Shown here: in pieces, positions 1-12,614 of the stretch
Layout of the letters: each line of letters opens with the position of its first letter
How positions within the stretch are numbered: position 1 is the first letter of the stretch
Origin: Neodiprion pinetum
Taxonomy: Eukaryota > Arthropoda > Insecta > Hymenoptera > Diprionidae
Length of the DNA: 64,000 nucleotides
Assembly: GCF_021155775.2 (NCBI RefSeq)
Contig: NC_060233.1
Span: forward strand, 8,372,782 to 8,436,781
Direction of reading: 5' to 3'
Translations under genes and position numbers: made by a program
The notes under the pieces: model-generated
Databases searched by the model: none
What the model saw: only the letters and a program-made list of their open reading frames with translations
What the model was told of the DNA's origin: nothing

Positions 1-2151
1 GGATTAAAATTTCTGACAAACGATTTTAGAAATAAATGGAACTGTTGGATACCCATCCTTTCGAATGATAATAAATTTCTCGTATGACAGTGAAAATAAG
101 ATGGTCAAGAAGCATACGATTTTACTATAGGTAGTTCAATTACCTGAAACATTTAAATTTGAACTTTATGCTCGAGTCTTTGTTGTAGAATTAGTCATTA
201 TTCTTAAACACAAAAGGTTTAGTTGCTTCATAACGTGGTTTCTATGCCTGTTAAAAGCTTTTCTAACTCAACTCAATCCTCAATAGGCTATTCCTAATTG
301 GAATATTATGTACTTGCGGATTTATTATACGTGTGCAGAATGTATAATGCGGTGAAATTGCATTCGTGGCTGTAGCGTCATTCAAGGCTATGATGCGATC
401 GATTTTGACTCGACATGACTTTGCCTGCGTTCTGAAGTGGGAGAAATTTTTTTTCCCATCTTCAGCGTCAACCGCTTGGTTAAAAAACAAACTCCTGGGA
501 TGAGAAAAATTCGTATTCTTTAGCCTGTTTCAAAACAGTTGTGAGTCACGACTAAACTTGGATAATCCCGCCTGTGAATAGTTTATATAATCCAGCGTTC
601 TGAAATATCGTGTATGTTATAAACATTTTCTAGATTATCGGTCGCGCCGATAGCATTTGCTGGTAGCAGTTTACCGTCGGTAAGTCAACTCATTATCCTG
701 CGAGATGATATACCTAAAAACCGCGACGAGCGCCAATAAATTCATGAAAAAACCGCCAGGGAACAGTCCGAGCGTCTAGACCGTTGAAGAGTGGCGGAGG
801 ATCTCTTAATTACGACAATTCCACGACCGACGAATTAGGAGGCCCTGAATTTACTCAGAGGCTGGCGATGATGGACATTTTTCTTTCTACAATTCTTCCT
901 TTTCGGGCATTTCAGAACGTAGTGGTCAGTCGACTCTTCTCTCAGTTCACAGGGACGGGCATTTACCGCAATGTCCTGCGAAGCGGCTTTGAAAGGACGT
1001 GAATGCATATCGCGCGCAGCTGTTACGAAAAACCACAGCAGGTACCCGGGAGGTGGAAGGACAGATCAGGGACAACCCACGAGAAATTTGATTGGGGTAT
1101 CCGTGAGCCCCTTTTCACGTCCCCGCAGATGTGACCGGATACGGTTGCTCCGTAGAAAAAATTTTACCCTCAAAAACGAGATGAAAAAAAAAACGTTGGC
1201 TGGGTATAAAAAGTGGGATACAGAGAGACGCAGGCTGGGAATGAAAAAAACTAACACGTGTACATGTCTTTATAAGCTTATGCTTATCGACCAATCGTAC
1301 GATCTGTGCGTAGGCATGATTTGCACTTCACTTTGTCGCCGACCAACAGCGAATTGCATTTGCAGTTATGAGAATTATTGTACTACACGCTGTGTGGTCG
1401 TTGATAATTTCTATTGCGAGTTTTTAGTAACTCGCACCTTCTCAACTATCCCATTGTTCATGTTCATACATATACCAGTTCTCTGTCAAAGATATAATAA
1501 TTCGGGATTTGATTTGTGGAAAAGTTTTCGTAAAACTGTTGAAATCGCGGATGCGATCGAGGAATTGCAGAAAATTCTGAATTTTAGTTGAAAAATCGCG
1601 AGAATGAGAAGTAAAGGCTAGCGAAATTGGAACACGTAATACGATGGCGAGTAGTTTTGGAGAGCCCGCATGTTACGCTACTGTCGTCGGCTGGCGCTGG
1701 TTGGAGGGGAAAGAGAGAGAAAGAGAAAGAGGATGGCTTCGGTATAGCGACGGAGAGAGACGATGAGTAAAAGAGAGAGACGGAGATGGAGGGAGCGATG
1801 GCGACGAGTACCGGTGCTGCAGTAACCGGCTGGCGTCCGTTGCCTCTCGGGTGTCGAAAACGTGGACGAAAAATAGATATTTCATAGATATCTGACGATA
1901 GTATATTGTTATCGAAACGCTTCCACTGTTTTATTAACGACAATTGAGCTGGATACATCACGGCTCACCGAGACTTTCCATGTCAACGCCACGCACGCTG
2001 TCGAACTGGCGAGCGTGCTACGCCCCGTGGTTACAGACTCGAATTCGTCGGTTTGTTTCTGATATTTTAGTGGTTTTTGAGGATACATCGGTAACGTTAC
2101 TACCGCCTCGGGAAACCGTCGTAACAACGAGCAAGCCCCCGCAATATTGAG
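1..2151. other. Upstream region of USP22, no gene seen
   Basis: I see no convincing coding exon here. A 206-codon open frame at 971-1591 has an unremarkable composition and no recognisable motif. A consensus donor (gtaagt) at about 676-681 and purine-rich DNA at 1700-1800 could belong to untranslated leader exons of the gene that starts at 2152, but nothing proves this. Confidence 0.5.
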
Positions 2152-5100
2152 ATGAGCGATCATGGCTGCATACACTTGAATAATTTCAAAGCAGCCAAGG
2201 GGATACAGCCGTACAAAGTAATACACTCCTATTTCGTGACCAGCACTTCGACCGAGGCACGCGTAAGGAAGGTGCGACATCTTTTTACACATCTCCAAAC
2301 CTTTAGAGATACTGATAATAGTGTGGAATACCTCCCTTCCCCCCCCCCCCCCCCCCCCTCCCCCTATCTATGTTTACAAATAATATATTCCACCATCCCG
2401 AATATACTTATGTGTGTACGTCTAAAGGTAAATATTGTACTATCAGTCTGTCACGGCAATTTGAATCAACTATGTTTTGCTCCACCTCTCAGATACGACA
2501 GAAAACAAAACACGCTCGATCGCGATAGTGTTTTGTCGCGGACTGCGATCGTCCGGTGTCACAGCCACAGCTACTCCTCGGTCACCTAACTTCACCCGAC
2601 ATTCAAACTTATGCCACACACTCTTGTTCATTCACATTTCCAGCATGGTAGATAGCTACGAGTGTGAATTCGTACTTTACCGACACGCGCCTGTCTCTCT
2701 CCCGCTACTCGCATCCGACTAAAACCCCCGATAAAAAAATCATTTTCTTTATTCAATCCAAACTGATGATAATTGAAAAATACATATATACGTCGAGACT
2801 TGGTCATGCTGAGAATAACGATGATTCCTTCGTTTTCTTTTTACTCGTTATTACTAAAAACGTACAATATATTATACACTCATCGCGTACTATGACGTGT
2901 AAATACCAGATCCACGGATTTTGCTCAATGTCAGAGTATTCGCGATGTCATTCTTTTAACGCTGCGGTCAAGGTACAAGAAATACTAGAAGTGAGGTTAC
3001 TCGCTTCTCTTCCTATCGTTGTGTATTACAGAAAGAAACGAGTGATTATCATAATTCCTATCAGAAATCACGGACTCTTAAAGATTTAATGCAAATTTCC
3101 TACTCGTGTCCCGATATTTCCCGAATTTTCCACTCCTTGATCTTTCATTCTTTTTTCTTTCTCTTTTTCGTTAATTTGCATATTCTCAATTTCTCGATCG
3201 ACCTGCAGTCGCTTCAGCGCTTACCATTTTCAATTTATTATAATCATACCTTTTATCTGATATACCTATGACTATATTGTTTTAGCAATCATTTTGCTCG
3301 TCAGTCGTAATAGACGGCGAACCTTTTTTTCTCGTCCTGTATGTCACCCCCCTCCCCTTTCGCTTCTTCTCGTTTTCTGTCGAATTTTTCCACTCGTCGA
3401 ACAGGTGTGGACATTATATTCCTTTGCCCGACACGAAATTATGTTTACACGCTATAATAACGCCGTCTATACTTGCTCTTCATATTTGTGAAATATGTGT
3501 TCCTTGTATTCAAAAAATGGTGTGCATGCATGGGTCACATATACCACATTTATGACTGTGTACAAAGCAGAAGTTAACTCGATATACATGTTGCAAAAAT
3601 GATATCTCATGGATGGAATTTTTTATTTCATTTTTTTTGTCATCTATTGGTCGAAAATCAATAATGTTAATCAACGTATAACTAAATGCATATCAATTAA
3701 TCTTTATTAAAGAAATTAATTAAACCGCAGAAAGATTGAGTTCAATTTTTAAATTGAGATCAATTTATATGTTCCAAGATGATCATGGCACAGTATTGTT
3801 AACAAAATTATGCCACACGTGATCAGCTATAAATTAAGATTTTATTCATAAAAAACAGTACAAATCTAAAACAAATCTTCTTTGATTATGATGTTCATAA
3901 TTTCATTACATGTGCAAGCTACTCGTATTAATGTTCAGTTAATTGAGGAGAGCAAATGACTGTGCATTGTCGATAATGTATCATATCAAAAAGAAAAAAT
4001 ATAATCATATGCGGGCAATATGAGTCAGTGTAAGATAATAGAAAGGAAATTTGTGAGCTGATTGTGAGACATTTAGTTGTTTAGTCATTAAAATAAAAAT
4101 AAGATAATCATTTACGGTGTACTATTAGATAATATAATTGATTCATCTGTTTGTTGTTAGAACTCAGGCTATGTTCCGTTTATCTCTGGTTAAATAAATG
4201 CATTTCTTTCATTTATTATAATTATTCTTGTATCTTAATTTCACTATCCTTTTACTAATAAAAAAAAAAAAAGAAACTCTTATTTGCATAATATTCTTTG
4301 AACCCGCACTAAAATTAAAAGTGAAGCGGATCATACCAATTATTAATCAGTTCAAGTATCCTATTAAAGAAATATTTAATTTTTAAGGATCTGTAACGTA
4401 GTCATAATTTTGACAGTAATTAAGTGTAAGCAGCAAATTATAAGCAGCGATATAGTCCGTTGGTTGTCATTATTATTCTTTTTCTCCTTTTCTTTACAGG
4501 CAGTGAGCTGCTTGTGTCACACCTGTAAAACTTACAAGGATCGCCTTCACTCGTGTTTGCACTGCATTTTTTTTGGCTGTTATTCGAAAGGACACATACA
4601 AGAACATGCCAAGACCAAAAAACATTTTCTAGGTAATATTGTCTGTCACATGAACCAGGTTTTCATCTAAATCATTTAGAAAATATCAAGTCTATTCCAC
4701 ATCTCGTCCGCCATAAATGATACAGTACCTCTTTCTCACGTTGATAAAAAATAAAAATCAAATTTCGACGCAATCAGTTTTAAAAATAAAATAGAAAAAT
4801 AAAAAATTTGATAAGAATAGAACAATAATTATGTAACAAATACCCAAGATGATGACAGAAAATTAGATACACATGTCTGTAATATTAATAGGATATTGGC
4901 AGGTTTTACTCGAAGCACGTAGAAGGGACATATATACCCAGTCTATAGTATTTATTTATAGAAATAGGTATATTTTGAGCATAATTTAGGATATTTTTTC
5001 ATACTGACTTCATATTGTTTATCTTATAAATCACACAATTTTAACTTTGCTCTAATTTCAAGGGCCGTTGCTGGTATTAAAATAGGTAGGGACCTATTTA

Positions 5101-6989
5101 TAGCCGGAGGACGAATAAACTATTATAACTATTTACTGTCTAGCATTAAGTAACAAACTTTTCTAGAACTAAACAGACGTTGAATATATATTTGTCTTAC
5201 TGAAACATTGTAATTTACTTGTTTTTACTGTATTGCAAAATTCCACCGTCTGAACAGGTTTTGATTTGAAAATATCAGTGATGTACTCTTTTATAGCATA
5301 TTTAAATATAAGTGAAATTGATAATCTTACTTGACGATATACAAAGAAATTGAATTTGAAATTACAGCCGTTGATCTATGCTACGGCAACATATTATGCT
5401 TCCAATGTGGGGACTACGTGTACGACAGGGAATTAACAGCGGTTGCAAAGTCACAGTGGAGCCAGTCGGCGAGGTCACTTAGTTTGGGAGAGTTTTATAG
5501 AGCCTGGGAACCGACGCAAGTTGAGGCGGACTTGTTGAGAAAAAATCCACGACGTCGACGTATCGTGGAAAATTCCACTATAGGTAAGGAAATATTGAGA
5601 GTCGATTCCCACACTCCTGACTGTTTAATATATGTAGAAACAATTTTTCAGGTCTGAGAGGTCTGATAAACCTCGGTAGTACTTGTTTCATGAACTGCAT
5701 AGTGCAGGCGTTGATACATACGCCTCTTCTTCGAGACTATTTTCTAGCTGATCGACATCATTGTCCCCAGCCAAGCCGTTGTCTTGTTTGTGAAGTATCG
5801 CACCTTTTCCAAGAATTTTATTCCGGCAACAAGGCTCCCTTGACACTTCATAAACTGCTTCATCTAATTTGGACACACGCCAGGCATTTAGCTGGCTATG
5901 AACAGCAAGATGCACATGAATTCTTTATTGCAACGCTAGATGTACTCCACAGGCACTGCGAGGCTGCCCCTATTTTGGTCAAAGACAACCCTCATCATTG
6001 TAATTGTATTATAGATCAAATATTTACCGGAGGATTGCAGAGTGATGTTGTCTGCCAAGCGTGCAAGTAAGGAAGGGTTTTAGGTTGATATTACAAATCC
6101 GATTAGGGTAACAAGCTTTCCACGTCAACCGATCCAATATACTTTAGTCAAGAATCAATTATCCTAGGTCAATAGCGAAGCTGACGTTGATGTGAAGGGC
6201 TTTACCGGCACTCGAAAAAAATGGCCGATCGCATAAGTGAACTGATAATAATTAACTTTTCAGTGGAGTATCGACTACGATTGATCCTTTTTGGGACATC
6301 TCCCTGGACTTGGGCCCCACTGCTGGAGCATCGGGGCCTGACAGTTCCGGTCCACCTACCTCGTTATTAGACTGCCTAGAACGTTTTACACGTGCCGAAC
6401 ACTTGGGATCAAGTGCGAAGATAAAATGTAGTAATTGCCAAACTTACCAGGAAAGCACAAAACAATTAACTATGAAACAGCTACCCATTGTTGCCAGCTT
6501 TCACTTGAAGAGATTCGAACATTCTAGCATTCAGGATAAAAAGATATCGACCTTTATAGCCTTCCCTGAACAGTTGGACATGACTCCTTTTATGTCTCAT
6601 AAAAGAAACGGTAATAACAACACCACGATAGATAGCTTTCCGAAAAATGGCGAAGATACTGCCTTCGGTGATAACAGGTATTCGCTCTTCGCTGTTATCA
6701 ACCACGAGGGATCGTTGGAAACTGGTCATTACACAGCGTTTATTAGACAGCAGAGAGATCAGTGGTTCAAATGTGACGATCATCTAATAACTAGGGCAAA
6801 ATTGAAGGACGTGTTAACTAGCGAAGGGTAAGTAGATTAAGACTCCTTGTTGAATTTGAGTAAAAATAAAATTTCGAACGCATGTTTGTGTAATAATTAA
6901 TTTTTTTATTCATTAAAATAAAATATTGCAGGTACCTCCTTTTTTATCACAAGCAGATCCTCGAGTATGGAAAAAACAGTAAAGTATAA
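2152..6989 (+). CDS. not: Ubiquitin carboxyl-terminal hydrolase 22 (non-stop), SAGA deubiquitinase
   Basis: Six exons: 2152-2271, 4500-4632, 5368-5583, 5652-6066, 6264-6827 and 6932-6989, giving 501 residues (human USP22 has 525). All junctions are GT-AG and in phase. Residues 1-140 hold the Cys/His-rich ZnF-UBP domain (CLCHTCKTYKDRLHSCLHC). The USP catalytic core begins at GLRGLINLGSTCFMNC, with catalytic Cys168, His450 (ETGHYTAF) and Asp466/467 (KCDD); Asn163, five residues before the Cys, fits the oxyanion position. The family removes ubiquitin from histone H2B as part of the SAGA DUB module, which is anchored through the zinc finger. The start is the first ATG whose frame reads straight into the USP22 N-terminus; the remote first exon is supported by its USP22-like sequence and by phase 0 at both ends of intron 1. 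Nothing is missing from the active site. Confidence 0.96.
2272..4499 (+). other. USP22 intron 1
   Basis: A 2.2 kb intron with donor AAG|gtgcga and acceptor tctttacag. It contains an 18-20 base poly-C run close to its 5' end and a C/T-rich stretch; the rest is AT-rich. No second gene was seen. Confidence 0.85.
2339..2358. repeat. Poly-C homopolymer tract
   Basis: An uninterrupted run of about 20 C, followed by tcccc. It sits 67 bases inside intron 1 of the USP22 gene and is the only long C/G homopolymer among many A/T runs in the window. Its length may be unreliable in an assembly. Confidence 0.9.
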
Positions 6990-9174
6990 AACCCAAATCA
7001 TGTAATTAAATTATTTATCTTGACAACGATAAGTCAGGCGATAGATTTTAAGTTGATTAGGTTTATTACACGTCGTATATAGGTTGGATTCTACATATTC
7101 TAACTTGATATTTCAGCATTTTTTTTTTCGAACCTTCTTATGATTATGCGAGCGGTTGAACGATTACTTTAAAATATATTGCGTATTTATTTCTCAAAAT
7201 ATACTTGCATCAGTTTTAATGTAAAAAAAATTAGGAGTATAAATAATTTAAATCACAATAATCATAATAATTTATAATAACTGTTTAGTTTTACAACTAC
7301 TTAATTACAACTTTTACCTTCATGACATATTATTAGGGACAAAGTGATTGGCTGCAAAAACTTTCTTAAAATATATCGTAATCATAATTTATGACTACCG
7401 ATAGCTAACGTAAAAGTATATCGCTGTAGTTTTAATGGAAACTAAGTGGATTAATTGTAGGATTTGCAGAACGCCAATTCACTGTACGTATATTTCAATA
7501 TTTATTCAATCATCTTCCATTTGTCAAATGATTACTCGAGCCTACTTAATCTACTACTGTCAATCCGCGGATTCCGTAGAATTCGTTAATGTGTCGTCGA
7601 CTCCGATCCACCGAGTTAAGAACTGACTGATATCCGCTTCACAGACGGAAGTGGAATGATTACAGGAAAAGTTTTGCTATTTGTGTATGTATATTTACGG
7701 TTTATTTCTGTTGAAGTATTATTAGCAGACTCTGTAATCCCTAATACTCTCGTGCTTTACGGATCTTATATCGATAAATGGACAAACTAAGGATAATAAA
7801 TATTTGTATTGTTCGAACGAAACTCACAAATGAAATATTAAGCGAAGTATCACAGCTGTAGTAGGTATATTTGCTATTATGTTATCAACATAAAGACGAT
7901 TAAAGTCCTACTAACGATGTTACAGCTGGATTTTGTTGTCCAGTTACGTAAGAATTAGTTTTCTAAGATTAGCTCAATTTTTTTTAAATTGCCAAAAATA
8001 TCGCAATTTTTGTATATCGATGACTAATGTTGTATCTCCTCCCCTCCCCCCTTCCCCCCCTCCCTCCCTCTCCCTTACGATTTACATACATAAACATTAT
8101 ACATATGCGTGGCTGATCCATTTTATTGAAGTTTACCAAGGAATTCCATTTATTAATGATCGATTGACTGTGCTCACTATTCTATATTATAACTCCATGA
8201 AATCATGTTACTCTATGGATCTCTTTAATTAAAAATAAATTTAAATGCTGACTTTTTCGAGTTATTGTGATCACTACTGAATAGTTAAAGTAACTTGTAT
8301 AGAATTCGTAGTACGCGGTCTTTGGAATATGCCTGATAAACTAACTAACTGACTAACTTCAATTCATGCAATGTGGAACTACTGTGCATACACGTATAGT
8401 GATTAATTAAGAACAAATGAATTTTGTACAAATAAAATAGCTTTGATGAAGTGACTGTATTTCGATGCGACGATTGACGATGATGATGATTTACGTCCAA
8501 CTGTGTATATTAAATTATAATTTGAATAAATTTCTGGTCGCTAATTGTAAATTTTAAATTTGAACATTTTTTAATTTATTGTTATTATGGGTTCAATATT
8601 ACTAAATAACGTCTGTATTTAAACTTAATTGTGCAGTTTTTTTGCATACTAGTTATTCGAAATATGAGCTTGGATAAAAAATGAATTAAAGTACACATAC
8701 ATCGCAGGTGATTTTAGAATTAGAAATATTTCTAATTTTGTCCAAAATAAACAACCTGTTATAATTTGATAGTAATCCGAATTGTACGAAACTCAAGTTT
8801 ACTATGTAGTAGTTTTTGCTTATTTTCGCAATATCTACTACGTAATAAAGTTGAACAGGAAAGCTGACTGATTGTAGAATATCAGAAAACAAATTTACCG
8901 CCACGCTAATTTGAATCGCAGATAAAACTGGCGCTGAAAGTACTCAGCTTGACACTTGAATTGAACACGTCATCAACGACGTTGTTCACCACGTGGTTAT
9001 TCCCGATGTTTTCAGCTGAATATCGCGTTCAATCATTTGAGCCGCGAAATGAACAGGAATAAAACGAAATTTGATAATTATGCTGACACGCGTAAAAATT
9101 TGATGATTGGTTTAAATATGCGGACAGAGTAAAGGGCTGCAAGATAATTCCATGATGATACGAATGTTTCAAAG
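6990..9174. other. Intergenic, USP22 to HEXD
   Basis: About 2.2 kb of AT-rich DNA holding the USP22 3' untranslated region and the HEXD upstream region. There is a pyrimidine tract (mostly C and T) at about 8037-8075. The short open frames show no coding character. Confidence 0.6.
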
Positions 9175-11857
9175 ATGGACGCCCTGACTTTTGGTTCGCA
9201 CAGGTAAACATAACTCTGGCATAGATCCAATGTTTCGCAAGTTATTTCATAGATAATTCATGATTCGTTGCATTATTATGAGCCTTATGTTTCAGACTTG
9301 TTCACCTTGACCTCAAGGGCGCTCCACCCCGAGTATCTTACCTTGAAAAGGTCTGTATTGCAAGAAATATACAGATACCCTACATATGCGCAGCATTTGT
9401 TTGTTTACGTCTTCTAATTTTGACAGCTGTCAAAAGGAGGTCTTGGTTCTTTTTTTTCGCATTCTGACCAGTAAAAGGCAAAGTCAACCAGCACTCTGAG
9501 CTGATTTAATTCATTAAACAAAACATCTTTCTCATATTTCATTTTGGGTGAAACTAAAACTGAGAAAAATTTAATTACACATATGATCGCATAATCGTCT
9601 TATATTTATCGTTGCATCTAACCTAGAGGCGATATTATCCACTCGTTTCTTATTTTGTCAGTTGTTTCCGCTGCTGCGATCATGGGGTGCTACAGGACTG
9701 CTGCTAGAATGGGAAGATACCTTCCCGTACAACCGAGAATTGACTCAAATAGGAAGCAATGGCCCAAACAGCATAGCCAACGGTTATACAATGCAAGAAG
9801 CACGACAAATATTGCAAATCGCAGGAGAATCTGGGCTAGCAGTTGTGCCGTTGGTTCAAACTTTCGGCCACATGGAGGTAAAGCTGTACTTAAAAATTTC
9901 ATAGTAATAAAATTCGTATGAATATTTTATATTTACTTTGCCATTGGCTCTGAACATTCAACAACTACGGCTCAAAAAACTGAACAATATTTCAACCGTG
10001 TGTAAATTTAATTACGCCTCAACTATAAGCACAATTGAAAAATATTCTTTTCCAGTTTGTATTGAAGCATGATGAGTGGCGATCGTTACGAGAAGTTGAG
10101 CTGTTTCCAAGTTCGATGTGTCCTTCAAACCCAGCTACATTACCGCTGGTGAAGTCTTTGATACGTCAAATAGTGTCCTTTCATCCTGACATACAATATT
10201 TGCATATAGGAGCTGACGAGGTCTGGCACATGGGGTTATGTTCAGTCTGTATAAAAAGAGCCACTTCCAGCAAACATGGGAAGTCCGCGTTATTCTTGGA
10301 ACATGTTTTAGCTGTCGCGCAACATATACAAGAGACATATCCGTATTTAAAAGTTATCATTTGGGACGATATGTTGAGAAACATAGACGTACAGGTCTTA
10401 AATGGTGCGTACGTATCTAAGATATAAATACTACTTTATTTACCTAGTTTGTTAGTATTCAACGTCATGAGAAAAATTTTAAGCCAATTATCATCAATAC
10501 AGAACCTTCTATTACAGAATCATTAGCATGCTTTGAGTTTATCTTGTGTTTAGCATAGACAATGTGTAATATCCTCAACTTAATATACTTTTATCATTTC
10601 AGAACATTATATTGGAAAATATGTTGAACCAATGATATGGCATTATAATTCCAGAGAGACTTTTTGTTTGCCAGTAGGTTAGTACTTTTCAAATGATGTA
10701 TGTAGAGCCGATAGCAAATTTCCTGAATGTTTTGAATCTATTTATTGTGAGTTAAATAACATTGTAAGCATTACACAGACACTTATGTAATCAACTTTCA
10801 GGTTTATGGGACAAATATAGTGTTATATTTTCAAATATCTGGGCTGCAACAGCTTTTAAAGGTGCTACCGGATCCTGTCAACACATACCCGTGATTCAAC
10901 ATCATATAAGTAACCACGAACGATGGTTAGAAGAGTTGAGTACTCATGTCAACAAAGTTTGTGAATTCCGTGGAACTGCATTCACCGGATGGTCGAGGCA
11001 TGTGCCGTTTTGCTTATTTTATTATCACCTATATATATGAATAATATTATTCGATTGTTTTTCTTTACTTGTTCACCACCAAGACTATAGTTAAAATTAT
11101 GCTGAACAGTCTGTGTAATGTATTTCAGATATGATCACTATGCCACAATGTGCGAGCTCCTGCCAACAGCAATACCATCTCTGGTGATGTGCTTAAAAGT
11201 CTGGCTGCACGGATATTCCGAAGAAAGACACCTAGAAGTAGCTAAAAGCTTGGGCTATGTAGACCATCCACTCCACATAGTGCCGCAACAGCGACCAGCT
11301 CCCATACCAAACAAATTGTTATTCCCTGGATGGCAGCTTGCAGTAGGAATCGAATGGTTCCTTAACTTCAGAACCAAGTTTCACCATGTCGTCGATAGCG
11401 ATCAGTAAGGGCAGAATATTTGTACTTGTACATTATCAAGGTCTGTTCTAAAAATATGCCAATTCCTCAACAGAATAGCAACATGGATGAATCCTTGGCA
11501 AATTGCAAACAACTATACAAATCCTATGCAATTGGGGAGTTTGGTGACGGCTTTGAGCGAGTCAGTATTGTTTGCCTAAGTATTTTAGTGCACATTTTCC
11601 AACTGGTGTTAAGTTCAATCGAAAGCACTCAATGTATTTTGGATGTGACGTATTAGTTCTCTATGTTTTCATAAAATTTCAGTTTGTTGTTGGAATTATC
11701 ATCGCTGGAGGGCTATATCCGAGTTCAAATGGAAGTTATTTTGTTTCAACCGACCCTGGAAGAATGGACTGGTACACATATTTATCCCCTGAAGAATAGA
11801 TTGAAACAACTAAAACAAGATGCAGAGAATCAGTTGAAACACGGCTGCAGGGTGTGA
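9175..11857 (+). CDS. HEXD: Hexosaminidase D (GH20 beta-N-acetylhexosaminidase)
   Basis: Nine exons: 9175-9203, 9296-9350, 9662-9877, 10056-10404, 10603-10677, 10802-10997, 11129-11404, 11474-11560 and 11683-11857, giving 485 residues (human HEXD 486). The family is a nucleocytoplasmic GH20 enzyme that removes terminal beta-linked N-acetylhexosamine. Visible landmarks are LVHLDLKGAPPRVSYLEK near the N-terminus, VPLVQTFGHMEFVLKH, the catalytic Asp154-Glu155 pair in HIGADEVWHMG, IIWDDMLR, IWAATAFKGATG and TGWSRYDHYATMCELLP. There is no signal peptide, as expected for the D type. The first exon is only nine codons plus two bases; it was chosen because it supplies an ATG and a donor in the needed phase, and another leader is possible. 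The intron after 10997 has a GC donor (AG|gcatgt). Confidence 0.94.
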
Positions 11858-12614
11858 AGATTAATTGTACCTCTTGACGAATTTTATTGGAATTGGGCAA
11901 CACAATCACTTGAGGTGCTTCAAAGTAAAAAGACAACCAAATATCAAATTCATTCAATGAATTTTAGCGGCTAATAAGTTGTACAGAATTAATTAAAACT
12001 GGCCGAATCAATGCTTGAACGTGATATATTATAAGTATTAAACGTGCCATGTAATTATGAGAGGGGTAATAAACTGGATTTGTAATTAAGAAATATGCCA
12101 CCGAGTTTGCTGAACATAATCATAAACAAACGATAGCACAGTATTTCGATATGCAAGGGTGTCAAAATTATATCGTCAATCTTAGACCTGCATATTTTTC
12201 TGGAATAAAAGTAGGCAGACTTTCGAACTTCTAAAATCTTTTTATATCCTTTGATGTGTCTGTCAAATTTTAGATCAATCTTTCGAAAATGCCTACAAAC
12301 TTTTAGCAAATACTCGGTGAACTAACTCAATTCTAGTCTGTTAATTTCATATCGTAATGGTTATATGAAAAACAATGACAATATCGAATGTATGTACATA
12401 CATACATACATTCATGTATACATTCATATACTCATACATTAATTTATTAGCTGTCAAGAAAACACACAATAAAATATGAAAATGTATAAATTGGAGAAAT
12501 TAAATGAATTCAGAAAGTTTAAGCTTAATTCAAGCATTTGATAAAATAATGTAATTAAAAGTGCCTATCATTTGGAGTACATTTATATGTTTTATGGAGT
12601 ATTAGGTATTAGAA
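11858..12614. other. Intergenic, HEXD to CEP112
   Basis: AT-rich spacer of 757 bases. An AATAAA at about 12067 could be the HEXD polyadenylation signal. A tract built of catacatacat-like units lies at 12388-12440. No gene seen. Confidence 0.6.

Noticed and set aside
971..1591. 206-codon open frame upstream of USP22
   Set aside because: No domain, no splice or start context, and composition unlike the neighbouring exons. It looks like a chance frame in a stop-poor stretch.
1584..1961. Ser/Pro/Leu-rich minus-strand frames
   Set aside because: They are translations of the GA-rich tract at 1700-1800 and its complement: low complexity, not a gene.
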